Assembly: GCF_910592395.1 (NCBI RefSeq)
Contig: NC_088323.1
Location: forward strand, 9,798,001-9,862,000
DNA length: 64,000 nucleotides
Direction: 5' to 3'
Source: Lineus longissimus
Lineage: Eukaryota > Nemertea > Pilidiophora > Heteronemertea > Lineidae
Shown: positions 33,823 through 45,186 of the stretch, piece by piece
How positions within the stretch are numbered: position 1 is the first letter of the stretch
Layout of the letters: every line of letters begins with the position of its first letter
Position numbers and translations under genes: made by a program
The notes under the pieces: generated by a model
Database searches by the model: none
What the model saw: only the letters and a program-made list of their open reading frames with translations
What the model was told of the DNA's origin: nothing

Positions 33823-34547
33823 CTTGTCTTGTCTTTTCGTAACTTGTCTTTTTTTGCTTAAAATCGTACTCCTAGGAGATGTCTATTTCGGGATGCTTCC
33901 TTCAACAGACTGAAAATACACAAGAAAGGACAAGAGAACAAAAGGGTGGATGTTGATAGGACAATAGCGATGACAATGGTTGCTGTTGTGGAAGTGTCAG
34001 ACTTGGATGTGACAGACAGGGAGATAACATATGGGTTAATCTTTTTCTCATTTCACACCTTACTAACAAGCTTTCCATGCTTATAATGCATCATATATTT
34101 GTTGTTTTTCAAATTTCAGACAAAGTTAATATTGTTCGATTTGAAATTTTGACATTTTCAGCATGATACCACTGTCACAACCTTGGAACATCCTTTAAAA
34201 AGACAACTTTTTTCCAAAAAATTTAAATTTTTGAATATTTCTCATGAATTAAAATTGTTTCAAATTCCTATTTCAGATTGACTGTAGACCACTGGTGATT
34301 TGTCGAAGATTCGGTACCATTCGATTAAGAATTCTACGAGTTAATGAGCTTAACTTGAAGACAGTCTGTAAACAATTTGAAGACGAAATATAAGGTAGGT
34401 TGTCCGTATCGGACAAAATTTTAAAACGTTAATAGCTTGCTCAAATCAAGTTCATTTTTGATGACACTTGGTTATGTTAGTCAAGACATCTCAAATGTTT
34501 GGGAAAAGGCATATTTCATTGATATCTCAAGATTATCCCTCTTTATT
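33823..34547. other. Non-coding, upstream of the transposase
   Basis: AT-rich sequence that should hold the promoter of the transposase and perhaps the element end. No TIR matching the left side could be found. Confidence 0.35.
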
Positions 34548-34740
34548 GAGACAAGACCACTAATGAATATTCATAGGTTGGAGGGTCCAGGCCTATCTAT
34601 TAGACGAGTGCATGTTTTTTACTCTCAAGTACATATTTGGAGAGGTATTGAAAAAATATTTGCTGTGGCAAGTCTACAGATATAAATAAATTGTTTGGTA
34701 AAAAAAAAAATTTTGAATTTTGACAACCTGGCCATTGTCT
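34548..34740. mobile_element. MITE copy B, internally deleted
   Basis: The first 188 bp repeats copy A (30407-30595) almost base for base, in the same orientation. It then jumps to TTGTCT, which may be the remnant of the right TIR. The two copies bracket the transposase and endonuclease genes. Confidence 0.6.
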
Positions 34741-34905
34741 GACGAAAAAACACGTTTTATTGGGTTGTTAATTACTGTCTACAACGTGTGTTAAAATAAA
34801 AGTTAGTTTGATGACAGTCTAATCTGGGCCAAACTTGCAAATACGTTGCTTTTATCGTGCCTTTATTATTAAGAAGAGCTACAAGTAGAATATCAAATAT
34901 CTTTG

Positions 34906-35290
34906 ATTTCAAAAATGGCCGCTAAAATGACATTATTTTGCCCTCATCTCGAAAAAAGGTTTCAAGTTAAATCTCGAGTATTGATAAATGCTCGATTTCA
35001 ATGCTTGTACCCAGCTGTCTGAACCTAACAAATGAAATTCCACCGTCCAAACTTTCGGCGGCCATCTTGGATTTCAAAATGGCTGCTTAAATTACACGTT
35101 TTTGCCTATATCTCGTAAAGTACGTTTCAATCTTAATCTCGAGTATTGTAATTGATAAGTGCTCGTTTTTCAACGCCTGTACTCAACTTTCTGATCTCAT
35201 TCAATCATATTTCGGCTGCCATCTTGGATTTCAAAATGACAACAGAAAATGACACGTTATTGCCGATATCTCAAAATCTACTGCAGTTAG
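34906..35290 (+). repeat. Diverged tandem repeat, about 156-167 bp
   Basis: Units start near 34906, 35073 and 35229 at the motif ATTTCAAAA(A)TGGC. They share ATGACA..TTATTGCC..ATCTCG and ATCTCGAGTATTG..TGATAA..TGCTCG blocks. Divergence is high, so this is an old array. Confidence 0.65.
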
Positions 35291-35354
35291 GCACCTAATC
35301 CCAGCACCTACCCCTGGGTTTTCGGGTCCGACCAATCGAATGGAACAATCGAAA

Positions 35355-35983
35355 TCAAGGCCAGATGGCCGCGATATTGACTTTTAAGCTTGCCGCCAAA
35401 TTTACGCACCGAAAATTTTGTCTCATAACTACATGTAGATTACTGGTAAGTGCACGGTCGGCAAGACATTTTGACCTTAAAGATCTTACCGGATTTTTGA
35501 ACACAACTCGTTTGCTGCTTGGATCTGATGGTGCCCTCCATCGCACAAATAGCAACAGTAAATATGTGCCAATCCTGGAGGAACCTGCGGCGAATACCGT
35601 AACCGACGAAGTTGGTTGCCGGGCCAATGCAGACATTCCAATGTGTTTTGTGGTGGACGACATGGTCGCTGTTCAGGAGGTCATTGGATCGAGGAGCTTA
35701 ATTGATTACAAGGCATTTGGTAATACCAAAAATATATAAGCGAGCTTATATTTTTTTGGTAATACATGTACCTTAATTGCCACAGAAGCTCGCAAGGCAA
35801 CAGACCGGCCTGGGCCATTCACACTACAAGTTGGACCGGAATTGACCTCGATGATGGCGTTTCATTCGCCAGGCCGAAAGCAAACAACTTTATCGCATTA
35901 ACTATTGCCACGTGACGCGGAACATCACAAATCGCCAAACGCCAGTGATTGGCCGATTCGAAAATATCATACTTTCTTACATA
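35355..35983. other. No gene recognised; one AT-rich hairpin
   Basis: An open + frame of 124 codons (35365-35739) has no motif that I can assign. TACCAAAAATATATAAGC pairs with GCTTATATTTTTTTGGTA at about 35723-35763 as a short fold-back. Confidence 0.4.
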
Positions 35984-37198
35984 GAGCTTGGGGTGGTAAG
36001 AAAAAAATGGAAAATTTACTTTAAAAATATTTTTGAAAAATTCGGGTCACACCTAGGAACGAGAGTGGTATGAGGCTATGCGGGGCATCGTCCCCGACCG
36101 TACACATGTGGTCTGGTCGAGGAACAATCGAAAAAAGTGCCATCTCCAAGTGGTTTTTGAGCTTGGGGTGGTAAGAAAAAAATGGAAAATTTACTTTAAA
36201 AATATTTTTGAAAAATTCGGGTCACACCTAGGAACGAGAGTGGTATGAGGCTATGCGGGGCATCGTCCCCGACCGTACACATGTGGTCTGGTCGAGGAAC
36301 AATCGAAAAAGTGCCATCTCCAAGTGGTTTTTGAGCTTGGGGTGGTAAGAAAAAAATGGAAAATTTACTTTAAAAATATTTTTGAAAAATTCGGATCACA
36401 CCTAGGAACGAGAGTGGTATGAGGCTATGCGGGGCATCGTCCCCAACCGTACACATGTAGTCTGGTCGAGGAACAATCGAAAAAAGTGCCATCTCCAAGT
36501 GGTTTTTGAGCTTGGGGTGGTAAGAAAAAAATGGAAAATTTACTTTAAAAATATATTTGAAAAATTCAGGTCACACCTAGGAACGAGAGTGGTATGAGGC
36601 TATGCGGGGCATCGTCCCCGACCGTACACATGTGGTCTTGTCGAGGAACAATTGAAAAAAGTGCAATCTCCAAGTGGTTTTTGAGCTTGGGGTGGTAAGA
36701 AAAAAATGGAAAATTTACTTTAAAAATATATTTGAAAAATTCGGGTCACACCTAGGAACGAGAGTGGTATGAGGCTATGCGGGGCATCGTCCCCGACCGT
36801 ACACATGTGGTCTGGTCGAGGAACAATCGAAAAAAAGTGCCATCTCCAAGTGGTTTTTGAGCTTGGGGAGGTAAGAAAAAAATGGAAAATTTACTTTAAA
36901 AATATTTTTGAAAAATTCCGGTCACACCTAACAACGAGAGTGGTATGAGGCTATGCGGGGCATCGTCCCCGACCGTACACATGTGGTCTGGTCGAGGAAC
37001 AATCGAAAAAGTGCCATCTCCAAGTGGTTTTTGAGCTTGGGGTGGTAGGAAAAAAATGGAAAATTTACTTTAAAAATATTTTTGAAAAATTCGGGTCACA
37101 CCTAGGAACGAGAGTGGTATGAGGCTATGCGGGGCATCGTCCCCGACCGTACACATGTGGTCTGGTCGAGGAACAATCGAAAAAAGTGCCATCGCCAA
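35984..37198 (+). repeat. Satellite array, seven units of about 175 bp
   Basis: Units begin with GAGCTTGGGGTGGTAAGAAA at 35984, 36159, 36333, 36508, 36683, 36859 and 37033, giving periods of 174-176 bp. They differ by only a few substitutions each, for example TATATTTG for TATTTTTG and AACAACG for AGGAACG. Each unit carries GGGGCATCGTCCCC and a run TTTAAAAATATTTTTGAAAAATT. The last unit ends in unrelated sequence at about 37198. The period is close to a nucleosome repeat and there is no coding frame across units. Confidence 0.92.
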
Positions 37199-37308
37199 GC
37201 TGCTTGTCTCCAGAAATGAACCCCTTACTGGTGCTGCCCTCCTGAAAATACTCGGGGACCATATAACTGAAATCAATATTTTATGAAAGATTTAATACTA
37301 GTCTATAA

Positions 37309-38025
37309 GGTCTCACTAGCCAGTGGTGATCAGGTCAACATTGGTCCCCCTTAAAAAAAAAGTTCTTCAATCTCAGGCGATTACCATGGATACAGATAAG
37401 CCTATCATATCGCTATTGCTGCATGTTCAAATGTCGGTGTCCTGGGTATTTTGTGAAGAGGTAGCTCTGACGATTATTTGAGGAAAATATCAGCTTCTTC
37501 TGTGCACGTCTGCAGTGACCAGGCCTCGCATGCTATGTATAGCTCAATCGGATGTTGACATGAATTGGTTCCTGTCAGAGTGCACATGTTCTCAAGGTGA
37601 GACTTCGAGGTCAAAATGCTCAAAGAAAAGCCGCAACGACACCCTATTTTGGTATCAAAATTTAAAATTGTTATTATTTGGCTTTCTCAAGGTGATAAGT
37701 AGAAGTTTCTAAAAATATTATTTCACCATCCATGTTAATTGTCAAGTTATAAGGCGGCAAGGTGAAATTTTCAAAATTTTCATCGATGTACAGGGTGTCT
37801 CATGTATTGTGCTGCCCCCATGTTCTCATGACTGAATTACTTGATAACAATGAAAGCTGGCCAGATGTATTCTAGAAGCGACAAGCTATTCAGAAATGTA
37901 TAGGTTTATGTGTGAGAGTGATATACTGCAAGGTCGACAGCCACTTGAACAGGGGTATGCATGAAATGACGTCGCGCCATTTGTGGAGCCAGGTAGGCCC
38001 GGCCATTGCACTGGCTAGTGAGACC
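37309..38025. mobile_element. 717-bp MITE (first of three copies)
   Basis: The ends GGTCTCACTAGCCAGTG and CACTGGCTAGTGAGACC are perfect 17-bp inverted repeats. In the inner copies the symmetry reaches out to ATTAAGG/CCTTAAT. Frames of 65-66 codons within it are not coding. The same element recurs at 38382-39098 and 39455-40171. Confidence 0.85.
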
Positions 38026-40171
38026 TTAATCAAAATACCAAAAAAAGTGAAATCATAAAATATGATAGTAAGTGTCATTTTGAACATCATTTGACTTCAT
38101 CGAATGCATTCGGGTGGAGAAAGATGCTTTCATCTCAGTTCATGGACCAAAAAGGCCTCCACAGCTGAGGTGTGCTGTTACTCGAATTCCCTCTGAATTC
38201 CGCTTTCTTAACGAATTTGAAAATGGGTGAAGTGCTGAGTTTGCCTATGATTTTGAATGGATCACCACTGGAAGCTATTCTTGTTGGACCTGTCATGTAG
38301 GACACCAAAATGTTTGTATCAATCTAGATTTTCATATTTTGTAGTAAAAAGGGGAAATATGAGACTGCATGTTACCATTAAGGTCTCACTAGCCAGTGGT
38401 GATCAGGTCAACATTGGTCCCCCTTAAAAAAAAAGTTCTTCAATCTCAGGCGATTACCATGGATACAGATAAGCCTATCATATCGCTATTGCTGCATGTT
38501 CAAATGTCGGTGTCCTGGGTATTTTGTGAAGAGGTAGCTCTGACGATTATTTGAGGAAAATATCAGCTTCTTCTGTGCACGTCTGCAGTGACCAGGCCTC
38601 GCATGCTATGTATAGCTCAATCGGATGTTGACATGAATTGGTTCCTGTCAGAGTGCACATGTTCTCAAGGTGAGACTTCGAGGTCAAAATGCTCAAAGAA
38701 AAGCCGCAACGACACCCTATTTTGGTATCAAAATTTAAAATTGTTATTATTTGGCTTTCTCAAGGTGATAAGTAGAAGTTTCTAAAAATATTATTTCACC
38801 ATCCATGTTAATTGTCAAGTTATAAGGCGGCAAGGTGAAATTTTCAAAATTTTCATCGATGTACAGGGTGTCTCATGTATTGTGCTGCCCCCATGTTCTC
38901 ATGACTGAATTACTTGATAACAATGAAAGCTGGCCAGATGTATTCTAGAAGCGACAAGCTATTCAGAAATGTATAGGTTTATGTGTGAGAGTGATATACT
39001 GCAAGGTCGACAGCCACTTGAACAGGGGTATGCATGAAATGACGTCGCGCCATTTGTGGAGCCAGGTAGGCCCGGCCATTGCACTGGCTAGTGAGACCTT
39101 AATCAAAATACCAAAAAAAGTGAAATCATAAAATATGATAGTAAGTGTCATTTTGAACATCATTTGACTTCATCGAATGCATTCGGGTGGAGAAAGATGC
39201 TTTCATCTCAGTTCATGGACCAAAAAGGCCTCCACAGCTGAGGTGTGCTGTTACTCGAATTCCCTCTGAATTCCGCTTTCTTAACGAATTTGAAAATGGG
39301 TGAAGTGCTGAGTTTGCCTATGATTTTGAATGGATCACCACTGGAAGCTATTCTTGTTGGACCTGTCATGTAGGACACCAAAATGTTTGTATCAATCTAG
39401 ATTTTCATATTTTGTAGTAAAAAGGGGAAATATGAGACTGCATGTTACCATTAAGGTCTCACTAGCCAGTGGTGATCAGGTCAACATTGGTCCCCCTTAA
39501 AAAAAAAGTTCTTCAATCTCAGGCGATTACCATGGATACAGATAAGCCTATCATATCGCTATTGCTGCATGTTCAAATGTCGGTGTCCTGGGTATTTTGT
39601 GAAGAGGTAGCTCTGACGATTATTTGAGGAAAATATCAGCTTCTTCTGTGCACGTCTGCAGTGACCAGGCCTCGCATGCTATGTATAGCTCAATCGGATG
39701 TTGACATGAATTGGTTCCTGTCAGAGTGCACATGTTCTCAAGGTGAGACTTCGAGGTCAAAATGCTCAAAGAAAAGCCGCAACGACACCCTATTTTGGTA
39801 TCAAAATTTAAAATTGTTATTATTTGGCTTTCTCAAGGTGATAAGTAGAAGTTTCTAAAAATATTATTTCACCATCCATGTTAATTGTCAAGTTATAAGG
39901 CGGCAAGGTGAAATTTTCAAAATTTTCATCGATGTACAGGGTGTCTCATGTATTGTGCTGCCCCCATGTTCTCATGACTGAATTACTTGATAACAATGAA
40001 AGCTGGCCAGATGTATTCTAGAAGCGACAAGCTATTCAGAAATGTATAGGTTTATGTGTGAGAGTGATATACTGCAAGGTCGACAGCCACTTGAACAGGG
40101 GTATGCATGAAATGACGTCGCGCCATTTGTGGAGCCAGGTAGGCCCGGCCATTGCACTGGCTAGTGAGACC
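37309..40171 (+). repeat. Tandem array of a 1,073-bp unit (MITE plus spacer), 2.67 copies
   Basis: Three copies of a 717-bp element (37309-38025, 38382-39098, 39455-40171) are separated by two copies of a 356-bp spacer (38026-38381, 39099-39454). I see no differences between copies by eye, and the exact 1,073-bp offset holds for every landmark checked. The spacer has no coding signal. Confidence 0.93.
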
Positions 40172-40449
40172 TAATTCAAATCAATATTTTTCTTGATTAC
40201 CTTTGTGTTAACCCACGCCACCCCAGGGTCAACTTTTTGTTTTTATTCTTCAATAATTTGCGCCCATACCGATGTAGGTGTCACTGGTGTTGTGCCTACT
40301 GAAATGTAACGCAAAAACTCCAAAAATGGGGCTGGAAATTTAGTGCTAGCTTGACACTTTACCCGAGTAAGTTCGAGTAAGACCCGAGTAAACTTGGTGC
40401 TGGAAATATGGGGCTAGCTTGATTTGGGTATAGAAATTTGGTGCTAGCT

Positions 40450-41005
40450 TGACACAAGCTTGAACTGCCCTTATAACAGTATCCACTATCTCAACTTCAG
40501 GGTAGCCCTTTGCCTCTGCCGCTTGTACCTGGCGCATGAAGTTCAAGTAGCTAATATCACCACTACCTTCTCCGATGTGGCCGCTAATTTTAAAGTCTTT
40601 CCTGTACCCAGTTGTCACCGTTTTTGTGCCGCTTGTTGCTACCGCCGTTCCAGCACTCGTACTGATTGCGGTTGTTGTTGTTACTGCCGCTGTGCTAGCA
40701 CTTGTACTGCTTGCTGTTGTTGTTGTTACTGCCGCTGCATCACTTGTACTGCTTGCTGTTGTCACTGCAGCTACAACATCCTCCAAAGCCGCCTTCACTC
40801 GGTTTAGCACTGCCTCACCGCCGTCCAAATCACCGCCACTCCTCATCATTACTGCTTCTAGATCACTGAGCATCTCGATCCTGGCTTTTCCCGCTGGGTC
40901 GGACCCCACAGCGCTGAAAACTACCTTAAGATCTTCTTCAGTCGCAGCGTAGATACCAGTTCGCAGTTCAGCCAGCAGCTGGAGTCTTTGCATCTTGTCC
41001 ATTCT
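40450..41005 (-). pseudogene. gag: Gypsy-type LTR retrotransposon Gag, N-terminal part
   Basis: The minus frame starts at ATG 41005 (MDKMQRLQLLAEL), 30 bp after the LTR border and primer-site-like TTTGGGGGCTCAGCCGGGA. It has an N-terminal helical part, a Thr/Ser/Ala-rich linker at about residues 85-140 built of near-repeats, and then YRKDFKISGHIGEGSGDISYLNFMRQ and EIVDTVIRAVQ, the start of the capsid-like domain in this gag group. The homology stops after IRAVQ, where short repeats of GTGCTAGCTTGAC (40340-40455) replace it. The rest of gag and all of pol are missing. Confidence 0.7.
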
Positions 41006-41037
41006 TGTGTCTTTGGTTCCCGGCTGAGCCCCCAAAT

Positions 41038-42118
41038 TGTTAACCGGGCAATACACACATCTGGAACAACAAGGAAGGATTTTACCAATAAACCACAACT
41101 TCGGCAAATCCAAAGTTTATTCTACAGAAAAAATGGCGAAAGCCATACACTACATTACAGTGTATACATACATACCAATAATCAATAACTACTAGAGCAG
41201 TACAGCAAAGTCTCAAGTTCCCTACCACAGAGGACAACTTCACAATGACGTCTCCTGACTGACTTTACAGTACCTAAACCACAACAACAAAGTAGCTACT
41301 CATAGTGGCTCCTAACCTGCTTTACAGTAGCAGACCCACTCACAGGGGACCTGCCTCAAGGAACAATTTAATGCAGCTGACAGTGGAACGGACACTGCCA
41401 GCCACAGAGTACCTCTAAGACATACTCCTCCCTAGATTGGTGGAGTGAGGATTGGCTGCAAAGGGTCTTGGCCTTTAAAACCCACAGCAGTCTATCCCCT
41501 GGTCCCAGAGAACCAGTAAACTAATTTACTCTCTCCATGCTGGCATATACAGAAAGATCAACAGCAACACTTCAATGAACTCCGACCAGAATCCATTACC
41601 ACACAGGAGGTTATGCCAAACTTTATATGATTTTTGTAGAACAAGAAATAAAGCATCTTCACACCGTCTGCTGGCGCCATAGCGCGGACAGTGGACGAAC
41701 TAAACTGAAGTCAGTCTGACATGAACCACGCCAAGAATTAACCACTTAATCTCTGCCAGCACACCAGAATAAATGCCTGAAGGCTACTAGAGTTCTTCTA
41801 GCTCATGTACATGACCTCAAAATTAACCATTTCGGCCAAAATCACCCGTGGCCAGAGAATGCAACTCGGCCCACACACGAGGTGTCAGCTCGGATTCTGT
41901 CAATTTCACACGGCGACCAACACGGTCACAAACTCATCTTTTCTGGTCTAACTGGCAATAGTCAACCATCGCACTGACAATATATATGGTCTTTATACAC
42001 TTATCTAACGAAATATTGTGACACATAAGTCTTACCTGGAACAGCAAGGAAGGATTTTACTAATAAACCACAACTTCGGCAAATCCAAAGTTTATTCTAC
42101 AGAAAAAATGGCGAAAGC
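41038..42118 (-). mobile_element. LTR of the Gypsy-type element, with a second partial LTR copy
   Basis: The LTR edge next to the primer site reads TGTTAACCGGG on the + strand (41038). An 83-bp block at 41061-41143, including two AATAAA-like signals on the minus strand (GTAGAATAAAC), is repeated at 42036-42118 with about two mismatches. The second block follows TGTGACAC at 42017, so it may be the start of another LTR of the same family. The outer border between 41144 and 42016 is not defined, and I find no target duplication. Confidence 0.55.
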
Positions 42119-42930
42119 AACTTTGCGCGATCCCACAATTCCCAGCGCGGAAAAGGTGTGAACCACGTGATCTCAGCCCGTGCTTTAAAAAGTGAGCCCC
42201 CCCCCCCCCATTTTTCCATGCGGTTTATTCCTACTACTCCACAGTAACAACCTACCTGCAGAAAAGAAGATCTAGCTGCTCGGAAAATCTTGCGCCCTCG
42301 TGCCCCAAACAAGCTGTTCCCGCTACTCGTCATCAATGGGCTCAACACAAACGGCGCCCCGCCACAACGTCGGCATATGGCAACAATACAGATGGTGGCC
42401 GAATGGACGGCAAGGAGCATGGGGTTCGTCCCAGACATGCCAGACATCACGAAAAATGAGTAGGCTATTATATATGAAGATTTTAGCTCATAAAGCTATG
42501 ACCCTTACACCGCGGTCCTCTAAAAAGGTTTTGTTCCGAACATTTCTTATGGTCGACCCGGAAACGGATGAAAAGCGGTGAGATGATTCTCATGGGTATG
42601 ATCTAAGGCCTATAGGGACAAATCATCAGCACGACTGAAAAACACGTTTTTTAGGTGGCGTTTTGGGCGACAGCGCCCACGCTGAATATGGCCCCCCTCA
42701 AAATCAGCGGGATATAGGGAGCGCTAATATCTCGGAGACGCGGATTATTGACGTACACTAAATGCACTGTAAATGTAGAGCGTTAACGCTAACTAGGGCT
42801 TAACAGATATCCTGAGATATTCTGTTAGCACTACCAACCGATTTAACACATACCCTGATATATTTTGTTAGCGCTACTAACCGACACACATCGTTAACAA
42901 ATTACCGCTTCATAAGGTTTAACATCCCCA
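42119..42930. other. Non-coding upstream of Harbinger locus A
   Basis: It contains a poly-C run (about 42198-42209). Upstream exons of the transposase should lie here, but none could be recognised. Confidence 0.35.
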
Positions 42931-43667
42931 GTATCAGGTGGACTACAAGTGAGGTTTCGTACATTGTGAACGAAACATTGGACATCCTGTACGATGAGCA
43001 CAGCCACCTGTTACGTGACCTCGACCAACTCTGGTTGTCGGAGGACCACCTACGTCAATTCGGTTATGCTGTCCAAGCGAGGGATGCACCGCTTCAACAG
43101 TGTTGGGGCTTCGTGGATGGGACTGCCCGACCAATAGCGCGACCCACTAGGAATCAAAGGATCGTGTACAGTGGCCACAAACGACAACATTGCATCAAGT
43201 TCCAGTCGGTGAGCACCCCAAACGGAATGATTGCCAATCTCTATGGCCCCGTCGAGGGACGCCGCCATGATGCAGCAATGTTGCGTATGAGTGGCCTCCT
43301 AGAACAGCTACAGGAGTTGGATAGACGCCATCCAGGGTACAAGATATACGGGGATCCATCGTATCCCATCCGTCCCTTCTTGATGAGGCCATTTGCTGGG
43401 GCCCAACTTCAGGAGGCTGAATCCACCTTCAATCGGAGAATGTCCAAGGTCAGCGCCAGTGTTGAATGGACATTCGGGAAAGTAATTTCCAACTTTGCTT
43501 TCGTGGACTTTGACAAGAACCAAAAGCTGTACCTCCAGCCTGTAGCAAAGTATTATATGGTGGCTGTAATTTTAACCAACTGTCACACATGCCTGTATGG
43601 AAGCCAAACAGGAATATACTATGGCCTCGATCCTCCCGCATTAGAAGACTATCTTGGACGCCATTAG
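42931..43667 (+). CDS. PIF/Harbinger transposase, catalytic exon (locus A)
   Basis: The exon follows an acceptor-like CATCCCCAG and reads RWTTSEVSYIVNETLDILYDE. It then carries the DDE_Tnp_4 core: CWGFVDGT (first Asp), YSGHKRQHCIKFQ, LYGPVEGRRHDAAML, YGDPSYP (second Asp) and SVEWTFGKV (Glu). The catalytic triad is complete and no stop interrupts it. The C-terminus ends at a TAG at 43665-43667 after ALEDYLGRH. The N-terminal helix-turn-helix exon is not found, so the gene is partial. It faces a Myb-like partner gene (44144-45186), the usual pairing in this superfamily. Confidence 0.85.
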
Positions 43668-44143
43668 GCAATAGTGATAAAGACGTGTGGTGGACATCCT
43701 TTTTCAGACACAAACACAACAAAACTTGTGAAGGACAAACTTATGTAACAAAATGCTTTATTTGGTCAACAAAAACAGATAAAATACGTTACCGGTACAA
43801 AACGATTTCGCTTTAAAACTAAAAATATGTTCGGATTTGTAAGAACAAGTAAAAAACAATCTTACGTAAAATACGTTTGCAAGAGAAGGTGTTTTTGTGA
43901 GGAACAAAAATAACAGAATGAATAAATAATTTCTTACACGATTGTTTGTGTTGTCCGTCAATCACCGGAGATGGCTATTTGTGACTAAACGGGAAATAAA
44001 ACCACAGATTTTAACACACGAAAAGGAAAGGTCTCATTTGGGCCAGGTTTTGAAATAAAAATGATGGTCATCCTCGAGCATCAAGCCGAGCTTGGGTTGG
44101 ATTGTTCTCCATCTAAAATACTTCACCACATGATGTATTCAGT

Positions 44144-45186
44144 TTATTTGTCAAGTACAAACTTCTTCATCATTTTGAACCAAAGCTGCTTCACCTGGTC
44201 CTCCCTTTCCATACGTTTCTGTCGTTCTTCCCGATCCAATTTGAACCTTTCCTCTTCAAGCTTAAGTTGCTGCTTCTTCAATTTAAGCTCTTCTTCCTTT
44301 ATTTCGTGCTAACGACTTGCTTTCTCCGCCATGAACTCGAGTACCTGGCCTGAGGTGGTCTTCTGGCGTTTCGGCGCAGGCTTAGTTTCATCGTCACCTC
44401 CATCTGCAAAAAAATAAGCTACGTTTATATTTCAATGAACCAGGTACAAAAATGTACATTGTACAGGAGGAGAGATCACCACTTCCCAGATGCCAACACC
44501 TTCAGGTTTTTAAGAGGACGAGAGGGTGCACAAAAAATTGGCCATTTTTTCATTAGGACCTTTCGGACTTCCAAAAACATTCCAAAAAAATGTATCATTG
44601 AAAAATAATCACTGGCTTTTCTGTTACCTTTTCGTTCTGTAAGCGTCTCCAAAGCTTTTTTCCGGATTTCCTTTCCTCGGGTCTCATCGTCTGTTTTTTT
44701 CTTTGTCTGCTTCATATCTTCGTCCAACTTCACGTCCAAGATGTCGCTAAGTAACTGTTCGTTCTCAGTAAACTCGTGTTCTACGCCGGACCTGAAAACA
44801 AGTTATAAATGAAGCTACAGGCATGTGTATTCTGAGGATCCTAAATAGTAAATACATAATGTAAGTAAATAATACCGCAGTTTGGACACGCAGTCGAGCG
44901 TGATTCATAGAATCATAAACTTTCATACTCACGCCTTCATGTCTTTTTTTTCATCCTCTTCAAATTTATCCAGCAGCAACTTGGTCCTCTCCCGCACGCG
45001 TCTTGAATCAACCTCCAACTTAAAGAATCAGCCTTATTCAAAGCATCTGCGATCTGGGCCCAACTGTTTCCTTGTTTGTACGGATTTTGAGCATTTACTT
45101 CTCTAAGCAGGAGGGTATCGTCTTCATCTGAGAAGTTGACCTTTTTTTCTGGTGGCCTGTTGTGCTACCTGGTTTGTATTGTCCAT
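44144..45186 (-). pseudogene. Myb/SANT-like DNA-binding partner of Harbinger locus A, three exons, broken
   Basis: Exon 1 (45186-44933) has the Myb-like domain (FSDEDDTLLLREVNAQNPYK, SWAQIADALNKA, then RRVRERTKLLLDKFEEDEKKDMKA) and a GTGAGT donor. Exon 2 (44791-44628) joins after TTTTCAG in the correct phase (SGVEHEFTENEQLLSDIL). Exon 3 (44403-44144) is a highly charged coiled coil (KEEELKLKKQQLKLEEERFK), ending at TAA. Damage: an extra base in the T-run 45142-45148, a frameshift near 45020, and an in-frame TAG at 44311-44309. The protein would bind element ends and bring in the transposase. Splice sites remain good, so the decay is recent. Confidence 0.75.

Noticed and set aside
31844-33913. 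Several plus-strand frames of 60-140 codons
   Set aside because: Antisense shadows of the Mutator-like transposase.
30407-34740. The two 188-bp direct repeats as LTRs of one element around the Mutator-like gene
   Set aside because: The left copy is part of a 430-bp MITE with its own inverted ends, there is no TG...CA border or primer site, and the genes inside are not of a retroelement.
35984-37198. Regularly spaced identical blocks that could look like a CRISPR array
   Set aside because: Units are repeated end to end at 175 bp with no variable spacers, in a eukaryotic genome; it is a satellite.
37515-39858. Three identical 65-codon frames and two identical 66-codon minus frames
   Set aside because: They lie in the tandem MITE copies; identity comes from DNA duplication and there is no coding sign.
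40460-40952. Plus-strand frames rich in Cys or Val/Ala
   Set aside because: Antisense of the Thr/Ser/Ala-rich linker of the Gypsy-type gag.
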